Shown here: piece after piece, positions 1 to 4,694 of the stretch
Position numbering within the stretch: the first letter of the stretch is position 1
Layout of the letters: every line of letters begins with the position of its first letter
Source of the DNA: Nitrospirae bacterium GWC2_56_14
Lineage (GTDB): Bacteria > Nitrospirota > UBA9217
Assembly (NCBI GenBank): GCA_001803705.1
Contig: MHDY01000058.1
Span: forward strand, 1,019 to 6,683
DNA: 5,665 nucleotides
Direction: 5' to 3'
Notes under the pieces: model-generated
Databases searched by the model: none
What the model was told of the DNA's origin: nothing
The model's input: only the letters and a program-made list of their open reading frames with translations
Position numbers and translations under genes: made by a program

Positions 1-538
1 CTCGGCTCAACGCAGAGAAAAAGGAAAGCTCCTCCCGGGATACTTCGAGAGCCTCGGCAATGGCAGCAATCTGCCGGGCCTTCTCGTTTTTTGACACTTT
101 GTCGCATTTCGTCACCACGAGAAGCGGCGGTATGTCATAGGATCTGAGCCAGTCGAGCATCTGCCGATCTTCGACCGAGGGGATCCGCCTGATGTCCAGG
201 ATGAGGACCACACCCTTCAAGGTTTTGCGGGTTGCCAGGTACGTCTCCATCATGGGGCCCCACTGGGCTTTTACCGCCAGCGGCACCTTGGCGAATCCGT
301 ACCCGGGGAGATCGACCAGAGTGAATTCACCGCCGTTGATTTCGAAAAAATTCACCAGCTGCGTCCGGCCGGGAGTGGAGCTGGTGCGCACCAGGTTTTT
401 CCTGTTCACCAGCACGTTGATGAGGGAAGACTTCCCCACATTGGAGCGCCCGGCAAAGGCAATTTCCGGTTGTCCTTCAGGAGGATAATGGTCCGGTTTC
501 GTCCCGCTCTTGATAAATGTTGCAGTCTTGATATGCAC
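1..538 (-). CDS. engB: Ribosome biogenesis GTP-binding protein EngB/YsxC (3' end beyond the window)
   Basis: This is a TRAFAC-class GTPase of the EngB (YihA/YsxC) family, known to act in the cytoplasm in assembly of the large ribosomal subunit. The sequence shows the G1 P-loop GRSNVGKSS (residues 30-38), the switch I/G2 region with STPGRTQ (54-60), G3 DLPGYGFAK (76-84), the family's WGPMME stretch (93-98) and G4 TKCD (143-146). The G5 region FFSALS lies at about 173-178. 179 codons are present of a usual length near 200, so only the C-terminus is missing. I chose the GTG start at 538 because the protein then begins MHIKTATFIKSGTKP, as family members do. An AAAGG at 549-553 precedes it, and a good promoter lies just upstream. 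The frame stays open upstream to an ATG at 716-718, but those roughly 60 residues do not look like EngB. The gene diverges from the HDOD gene. Identity is very secure; the start is likely. Confidence 0.97.
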   Translation of the reverse strand, partial: MHIKTATFIKSGTKPDHYPPEGQPEIAFAGRSNVGKSSLINVLVNRKNLVRTSSTPGRTQLVNFFEINGGEFTLVDLPGYGFAKVPLAVKAQWGPMMETYLATRKTLKGVVLILDIRRIPSVEDRQMLDWLRSYDIPPLLVVTKCDKVSKNEKARQIAAIAEALEVSREELSFFSALSR

Positions 539-562
539 AGCCGCACCGCCTTTCGCGAACGA

Positions 563-591
563 AGTATAGTCGGTCAACGGGAAAGAGACAA
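563..591 (-). promoter_or_regulatory. Probable sigma-70 promoter of engB
   Basis: Read on the minus strand, TTGTCT (586-591) is followed by a 17-bp spacer and TATACT (563-568). These match the housekeeping -35 and -10 hexamers at 4/6 and 5/6 with ideal spacing. Transcription would start near 556, giving a leader of about 18 nt that still contains the AAAGG ribosome-binding site (549-553) before the GTG at 538. This layout supports the GTG start and argues against the longer N-terminus. It is a pattern match only. Confidence 0.55.
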
Positions 592-778
592 CCCGTTTGT
601 GCGCCCACCGGTCCGCAATTTTTTCATAGGGCGATCTATTTCCCTCCGCCGAGCCCGCCACGCCCGGCAGATACCGATGATGCGAGAAATTTTTAATTCC
701 ATGGAAGAGCGCTACCATACACCCTTTAAGTTTACCCTTTCCCCCACCGATAAGAATTGAAGGAAAATGGTGCGTGTT

Positions 779-794
779 TGGCAACCATCTTGCT
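779..794 (+). promoter_or_regulatory. Candidate sigma-54 (-24/-12) promoter for the HDOD/TPR operon
   Basis: TGGCAACCATCTTGCT matches the RpoN consensus TGGCAC-N5-TTGCW at every specified position except one (A for C at the sixth base). The invariant GG and GC have the required spacing. The predicted transcription start, about 12 nt past the GC, falls near 805, just before the ATG at 807. That would make an almost leaderless message, which is unusual and lowers confidence. A site this good should occur by chance roughly 0.2 times in a window of this size on both strands, assuming equal base use. Confidence 0.45.
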
Positions 795-806
795 TGGGAC
801 AAAGAT

Positions 807-1658
807 ATGAATAAAGAACTTGAAACAGCCATACAGACGGCAGGCGACCTCCCGACGATACCGGTAGTGGCGACCAAGGTGATGCAGCTCTGCGAATCCG
901 AAAATGCAACTGCAGAAGAGCTGGCGCGAATCGTGGCCTCGGACCCGGCCGTAGCCGCGCGCGTCCTGAAGATTTCCAACTCCGCCTACTATGGCTGCCA
1001 ACGGCAGATTCAGTCGCTGTCGGTCGCCATCGTCATCCTCGGCTTCACCACTCTCAAGAGCATTGTCGTTGCTGCCTCGGTGAAACAGGTATACAAGCCG
1101 TTCGGCCTGACGGAACAGATGCTGTGGCAGCATTCCTTCGGCGCTGGCCTGGCAGCACGGATCATCGCCCAGAACACTCGCATGGCCAATCAGGAGGAGG
1201 CGTTCCTGGCGGGACTCTTCCACGATATCGGCAAGATCATCATGAACAACCTGGACCGTGACAAGTTCCAACTGGCAATGCAGCGCTGCTACAACGAGTA
1301 CATCACCTTCGAGGAAGCGGAGAAAAGTTTTTTCCCTTACAGTCATGAAGAGGTCGGCGCCTACGTAATAAAGAAGTGGAATTTTCCGGAGACCCTTTTC
1401 AAGGCGGTTATGCAGCACCACAAGCTGCTATTTGCCGAGCAGGAAGAGCTGGCGCAGGTGTACCTTACGGCGGTGGTCAGCCTGGCGGACATGTTCTGCA
1501 AACGGTTCGGTGTCGGTATCAGGGATCCCATGGAGAATATCGACATCATCGGCAGCAAGGCAGCCAAAATTCTAAGGCTTGACGGGGAACGGCTGGAGCA
1601 CCTGCTGGAAACGTTCAGTGCGGCATATGAGAAGGACAAGCATTTTTTTGCAGCTTAA
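807..1658 (+). CDS. HDOD-domain signalling protein
   Basis: This 283-residue protein is one HDOD domain over nearly its whole length. HDOD domains are HD-superfamily relatives found in bacterial signalling, often beside chemotaxis, motility or c-di-GMP genes, and most are thought to bind partners rather than hydrolyse nucleotides. Visible hallmarks are LPTIPVVATKVMQL (15-28), the signature region SDPAVAARVLKISNSAYYG (45-63), FLAGLFHDIGK (133-143), SHEEVGAYVIKKW (179-191) and QHHK (203-206). HD-type residues H109, H139-D140, H180 and H204/H205 are retained, so metal binding cannot be excluded. No GGDEF, EAL, REC or membrane segment is fused to it. I chose the ATG at 807 because MNKELETAI begins right at the domain; a GGGA lies at 796-799. 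A GTG at 774 would add 11 residues, and AAGGA (760-764) suits it slightly better. The TAA is 13 nt before the next gene, so the two are surely co-transcribed. The family is certain; the target pathway is not known. Confidence 0.93.
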   Translation: MNKELETAIQTAGDLPTIPVVATKVMQLCESENATAEELARIVASDPAVAARVLKISNSAYYGCQRQIQSLSVAIVILGFTTLKSIVVAASVKQVYKPFGLTEQMLWQHSFGAGLAARIIAQNTRMANQEEAFLAGLFHDIGKIIMNNLDRDKFQLAMQRCYNEYITFEEAEKSFFPYSHEEVGAYVIKKWNFPETLFKAVMQHHKLLFAEQEELAQVYLTAVVSLADMFCKRFGVGIRDPMENIDIIGSKAAKILRLDGERLEHLLETFSAAYEKDKHFFAA

Positions 1659-1671
1659 AAGGACAGGACCC

Positions 1672-2889
1672 ATGTCAACCTCATCGTTCGAAAAATTCGC
1701 GGCTACGGCAGATGCCTTCTTTTCCACGGCGCAGGCCATACAGGGTCAGCGAGCGCAGATGGCGAACTACGCCATGAACAAGGCGGCCCAGTACATGCAG
1801 GACAACCAGACGGACAACGCGATCAAGGAGTTCAAAAAAGCCCTCGCCTTCGATCCCGCAAATACCACCGCAATGACATACATGGGGAACCTGTACCTGT
1901 CACAGGGGAAAACGTTCGAGGCTATCAAATCCTTCAAGGAAGTGGTCCGCCAGCAACCGACGTCTGTCAATGCGCACGTGAACCTGGGAAACGCGTACCT
2001 GCAGGAGAAGAACTACACAAACGCGGAAAAGGAATACAAAACTGCCGAGCGGATGGATCCGCTGAATCCGATAGCGGGTTATACCCTGGGTCACCAGTAT
2101 ATGCAGACAGGTCGCCTGAACGAAGCGGAAGCTCAATTTCTTAAAACGCAAAAGGTATCGCCCAAGGACGGAAACGTCTACTACAGCCTTGGCGCGGTCT
2201 ATAATAAACAGGAGAAATACGAACTAGCCGCAGCAAATCTTGAAAAGGCACTGACTTTGAAAAAAGATTTTGATTCGGCAAACTATGAGTTGGGAATCGC
2301 CTACAGCAAATTGGGCAGGACGGACGATGCGCAGTCGCAACTGGCAATCCTGAAGAAATCGAACACAGCATTGGCCAATGACCTGCAATTCGTGCTCAAC
2401 AAGCCGCGGATGGTATCAATGAACACGTCGAAAAGCGGCGGATTCTCGGAACTCCTCGGCCCCGGCACTCCGCTCTGGATGCTTGACGTTCAAAATGTTG
2501 CCAGCCCTGATTCACTGCTTAACCCCGGAACATCGAAAAAGTTTTCAATAGCGTTCAATTTTACGAACGAGATGGATGTTTCCTCGGTCATGAATCCTCT
2601 CAACTGGTCCATTTCTCGCGGCAAAACCGCTGCATCCGGCTATTACAATAATACTATGCCCGTCAATACCGCTCGGGAAGTATCGATTCCTCCGATTCCC
2701 CTTTCGGTCAGCTACGACCCGACCAATCGTCAGGCCATAGTAAACTTCAGGATCAGCCAGAACGACGCCGGCAACGCCACCATCGACCCGAAGCATCTCG
2801 TCTTTAAGTTCTCGGGCAAAGATGCCGCAGGACGTCAGATGGACACGACGGGAGACGAAATCGACGGCTCCGCATTGAGTGCATTCTGA
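1672..2889 (+). CDS. TPR protein with C-terminal Ig-like (SbsA/Big_5-like) domain
   Basis: This is a 405-residue protein of unknown specific function. After a helical N-terminus (1-35) come about six TPR-like repeats (roughly 36-230), with typical phrases such as AIKEFKKALAFDP (50-62), VNLGNAYLQEKNYTNAEKEY (103-122) and ANLEKALTLKKDF (188-200). TPRs are protein-binding helical scaffolds. From about 260 to the end the sequence turns beta-rich and polar. FSIAFNFTNEMDVSSV (291-306), an NWSI segment (311-314), VSYDPTNRQAIVNF (346-359) and FSGKDAAGRQMD (380-391) follow the order seen in SbsA/Big_5 bacterial Ig-like domains. No signal peptide or membrane helix is visible, which is odd for an Ig-like domain. 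The ATG at 1672 has a strong AAAAGGA (1657-1663) 8 nt upstream that overlaps the HDOD stop codon. The frame is open upstream to 1579, but that part lies inside the HDOD gene and is an overlap artefact. Coupling to the HDOD gene suggests a shared pathway. Confidence 0.9.
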   Translation: MSTSSFEKFAATADAFFSTAQAIQGQRAQMANYAMNKAAQYMQDNQTDNAIKEFKKALAFDPANTTAMTYMGNLYLSQGKTFEAIKSFKEVVRQQPTSVNAHVNLGNAYLQEKNYTNAEKEYKTAERMDPLNPIAGYTLGHQYMQTGRLNEAEAQFLKTQKVSPKDGNVYYSLGAVYNKQEKYELAAANLEKALTLKKDFDSANYELGIAYSKLGRTDDAQSQLAILKKSNTALANDLQFVLNKPRMVSMNTSKSGGFSELLGPGTPLWMLDVQNVASPDSLLNPGTSKKFSIAFNFTNEMDVSSVMNPLNWSISRGKTAASGYYNNTMPVNTAREVSIPPIPLSVSYDPTNRQAIVNFRISQNDAGNATIDPKHLVFKFSGKDAAGRQMDTTGDEIDGSALSAF

Positions 2890-2890
2890 T

Positions 2891-2910
2891 CGACTCTCAC
2901 TGACTCTCAC
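2891..2910. repeat. Tandem 10-bp direct repeat
   Basis: CGACTCTCAC is followed immediately by TGACTCTCAC, two copies differing at the first base only, just after the TGA of the TPR/Ig-like gene. It may be simple replication slippage or a pair of protein-binding half-sites one helical turn apart. There is no evidence to choose between these. Confidence 0.5.
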
Positions 2911-2968
2911 CACTTTTCCCCTACCATCTTTGCCTCTTTTTATCGGTGATTCCGCCTAATTGAAGCTT

Positions 2969-2984
2969 TGGCCGATAATTTGCA
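2969..2984 (+). promoter_or_regulatory. Candidate sigma-54 (-24/-12) promoter for the TPR/glycosyltransferase operon
   Basis: TGGCCGATAATTTGCA keeps the essential TGGC and TTGCA blocks with correct GG-to-GC spacing. It differs from TGGCAC-N5-TTGCW at two positions of the -24 box. The predicted start is near 2995, leaving a leader of about 180 nt before the ATG at 3177. Its position in the only non-coding stretch ahead of the operon favours it, but two or three matches of this quality are expected by chance in a window of this size. The left edge overlaps one arm of the TATCGG/CCGATA inverted repeat. Confidence 0.4.
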
Positions 2985-3098
2985 GTCTTCTCTCCCTGTA
3001 TAAATGCCTGATGCTTCGAGGCAAAAAACACGCTTACAAACCCCTGCTTTTTCATTTTTTTGATAAAAACTGGCTGTTAAATCAACTTTGACGATATT

Positions 3099-3139
3099 TT
3101 GACTTCTATTTGTCCCCATGACAGCACCAGGGAAGTCAA
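3099..3139 (+). repeat. Inverted repeat in the probable leader of the TPR gene
   Basis: TTGACTTC (3099-3106) and GAAGTCAA (3132-3139) are perfect 8-bp complements around a 25-nt loop. The loop itself holds a 4-bp stem, TGTC (3111-3114) with GACA (3120-3123). It ends 37 nt before the start codon and does not cover the GAGGG ribosome-binding site at 3167-3171. It could be an RNA stem or a regulator's operator. The TTGAC half-site also occurs at 3088-3092 in direct orientation. Confidence 0.35.
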
Positions 3140-3176
3140 GATACCGTCACAACAACCAAAGACATAGAGGGTTGAA

Positions 3177-4676
3177 ATGCACGGAATAAATAATCAAGCG
3201 TTGATTGTCATCGAAGGCAGGGCTACCTATGAACGGATACTGTCGACTCTCGGCGATGCCGAGCAGGAGGAAGTGATCCGCCAGATACAGAACTTCCTCA
3301 AGGTGTATCCCGAGTTCGCTCAGGCGCACAATGACCTCGCGGTGATATACTACCGGATCGGCAACACCCTGATGGCTCTTGCCCACCATGAAAAAGCGCA
3401 CAAGCTGGACCCCCTCAACATAACCTTCCGGAAAAACCTGGCAGACTTTTACGCAGTGGAGCTGGACTGGGCCGACGAAGCAATCCATATCTACCTCGAT
3501 ATCCTGAAGGACAACCCCTTCGACGTGGAATCGCTGACTGCCCTTGGAACGATAAGTGAACGGGCAGGACGCCGGGAGCAGGCCAACCAGTACTTCGCAC
3601 GGGCCCATCAACTGGATCCCCTGGCGAAAAGCGCACGGGAAGCGCTGCAGCTTATTGGCGACGGTACACCGCCCGTTCGGCAGCTGCCCCCCACTCAGGA
3701 GGTTCCCTATGCACCCCTGACACCTCCACCGTACCAGCCTCCCGTCTCACCGGAAAAACTCCATGCCCAGGCGATACAGGCAGCCACTGAGGGGCAGGGC
3801 CAGGTGGCGATAGAACTCCTGGAAGAGCTGGTGAGGCAGTACCCGCAATATGCCGTAGCCTACAATGATCTGGGAGTTCTCTATCAACAGGCAGGGAATC
3901 TTCAGTTGGCCCGGCAGCACCACGAACAGGCGATAGCAGTGGCACCTGCCGATGCAAGGTTTCTGAAAAACCTGGCAGAGTTACTGGCAGTCGGCTGCAA
4001 GTGCTATGAGGACGCCCTGAGGGTGTATCTGAAGCTGCTGGCGGCCGATCCGCGGGACGTGGAGACTCTCCAGGGACTTGCATACATCTGTATCGAAACC
4101 GGGAAATTAGATGACGCAAAGACTTTCCTGGAGAACATACTGGCTGTTCAGCCGTGGAACAATGATGCCAGGCAGTCTCTTGAGTCGCTGTCTGAACCGC
4201 CCCCCTCCCCCCAGTACCGTTCCGCAGCCGACCTGCATGCCGATGCATCGCGCCATGCCGCGGAAAACCGACTGGAGGAGGCAAAACTGCTGCTTCAGGA
4301 ACTGGTGCAGCTCTATCCGGACAGTGCGCTGGGGCACAATGATCTTGGCGTCATCCGGTATCGCCTCGGGGATGTGGAAGGAGCGCGTCGAGACTATGAA
4401 AGAGCTGTGGAGCTTGAGCCTCTTAACATGAACTTCAAGAAGAACCTGGCGGACCTGTACTTTACCGAATTGGGAAAAGTGGACGAGGCGATTCGCATGT
4501 ACCTCGACATATTCCGCGAACAACCGGGCGACATCGAAACACTGCAATCGCTCGGGCTGATTTGTTCAAGTGTCAACCGTCCGGATGAGGCACGAAGCTT
4601 TTTCAGCAGAGCGCTGGAACTGGAGCCGTGGAACCGCGAGATACAGGAAGCACTGCAACAGCTTTGTAATGCATAG
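3177..4676 (+). CDS. Twelve-TPR scaffold protein built from three four-repeat modules
   Basis: This 499-residue protein is composed almost entirely of TPRs, with no signal peptide, membrane helix or enzymatic domain visible, so it is probably a cytoplasmic protein-binding scaffold. Three modules of four TPRs lie at about residues 16-151, 193-329 and 351-487. Equivalent segments align clearly: HNDLAVIYYRIGN (51-63), YNDLGVLYQQAGN (229-241) and HNDLGVIRYRLGD (387-399), and likewise KNLADFY, KNLAELL and KNLADLY (86, 264, 422). The third repeat in every module is 35 rather than 34 residues. Proline-rich linkers (about 163-192 and 339-348) separate the modules. The ATG has a GAGGG ribosome-binding site at 3167-3171, 5 nt upstream. 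The stop is 18 nt before the glycosyltransferase, so the two are co-transcribed. TPR proteins beside glycosyltransferases often serve glycan or flagellar systems, but that role is inferred. There is no O-GlcNAc transferase catalytic domain. Confidence 0.93.
   Translation: MHGINNQALIVIEGRATYERILSTLGDAEQEEVIRQIQNFLKVYPEFAQAHNDLAVIYYRIGNTLMALAHHEKAHKLDPLNITFRKNLADFYAVELDWADEAIHIYLDILKDNPFDVESLTALGTISERAGRREQANQYFARAHQLDPLAKSAREALQLIGDGTPPVRQLPPTQEVPYAPLTPPPYQPPVSPEKLHAQAIQAATEGQGQVAIELLEELVRQYPQYAVAYNDLGVLYQQAGNLQLARQHHEQAIAVAPADARFLKNLAELLAVGCKCYEDALRVYLKLLAADPRDVETLQGLAYICIETGKLDDAKTFLENILAVQPWNNDARQSLESLSEPPPSPQYRSAADLHADASRHAAENRLEEAKLLLQELVQLYPDSALGHNDLGVIRYRLGDVEGARRDYERAVELEPLNMNFKKNLADLYFTELGKVDEAIRMYLDIFREQPGDIETLQSLGLICSSVNRPDEARSFFSRALELEPWNREIQEALQQLCNA
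3219..4667 (+). repeat. Triplicated module of about 150 codons within the TPR gene
   Basis: Module 1 covers about 3222-3629, module 2 about 3753-4163 and module 3 about 4227-4637, each followed by a short helical tail. Corresponding Asn-Asp-Leu motifs at residues 52, 230 and 388 are 178 and 158 residues apart. The difference is accounted for by a longer first proline-rich linker. Protein-level similarity is plain, while the DNA copies have diverged at most third positions, so the duplication is old and has been kept under selection. It is not an assembly or slippage artefact. Confidence 0.85.
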
Positions 4677-4694
4677 GAATACGAGAACAGACAC

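Larger units (their letters stand above)
539..806. other. Divergent intergenic region between engB and the HDOD gene
   Basis: This 268-bp spacer separates two divergently transcribed genes. It holds the engB promoter on the minus strand and, at its right end, a sigma-54-like site facing the HDOD gene. Open frames cross it on both strands, but none gives a recognisable protein. The best ribosome-binding-like stretch is AAGGA at 760-764. It serves either a GTG at 774, which would extend the HDOD protein by 11 residues, or a 15-codon reading frame starting at 767. No terminator or RNA gene is visible. Confidence 0.6.
2890..3176. other. A+T-rich intergenic region upstream of the TPR/glycosyltransferase operon
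   Basis: This 287-bp non-coding gap is clearly richer in A and T than the flanking genes. In order it contains a tandem 10-mer (2891-2910), a weak inverted repeat TATCGG/CCGATA (2941-2946 and 2972-2977), a sigma-54-like site (2969-2984) and a small hairpin TGCCT/AGGCA near 3005-3022. Next come two TTTGAC copies 11 bp apart (3087-3092, 3098-3103) and an 8-bp inverted repeat (3099-3106 with 3132-3139). I see no convincing rho-independent terminator for the upstream operon: the 3005-3022 hairpin is followed by A residues rather than T on this strand. The c-di-GMP (GEMM) riboswitch core was looked for and is not apparent. Confidence 0.6.

Noticed and set aside
470..760. Plus-strand open frame of 96 codons across the engB start and the intergenic region
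   Set aside because: It overlaps the well-supported engB 5' end and promoter on the other strand. The protein has no recognisable family, a basic random-looking composition and no proper ribosome-binding site.
767..814. A 15-codon reading frame (MVRVWQPSCLGQRYE) overlapping the HDOD start, a possible leader peptide
   Set aside because: The AAGGA (760-764) is only 2 nt from this ATG, which is too close. If the sigma-54 site at 779-794 is used, the frame would not be transcribed. No attenuator-like hairpin or run of one amino acid supports it.
732..1421. Long minus-strand open frame (229 codons) opposite the HDOD gene
   Set aside because: It is antisense to a clearly conserved HDOD domain. 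The translation resembles no family and reflects the codon bias of the real gene.
1579..1671. Upstream extension of the TPR/Ig-like protein by 31 codons
   Set aside because: The extension lies wholly within the 3' end of the HDOD gene and its stop region. The ATG at 1672 has an excellent ribosome-binding site, and the extra residues look unrelated.
2999..3004. TATAAA as a sigma-70 -10 box
   Set aside because: The nearest -35-like hexamer, TTTGCA (2979-2984), leaves a spacer of only 14 bp. The same bases form part of the better-spaced sigma-54 match.
3005..3030. Possible rho-independent terminator (TGCCT/AGGCA stem)
   Set aside because: The stem is only 5 bp with a 9-nt loop and is followed by A residues. 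Neither strand has the needed T run after the stem.
2890..3176. c-di-GMP (GEMM) riboswitch in the leader of the TPR gene
   Set aside because: These riboswitches are common in Geobacter-like genomes, so I looked for one. The conserved core and tetraloop-receptor sequences are not visible.
3652..4284. Minus-strand open frame of 210 codons opposite the TPR gene
   Set aside because: It lies opposite confirmed TPR repeats. Its product is rich in Pro, Arg and Ser, which is typical of an antisense shadow in G+C-rich DNA.
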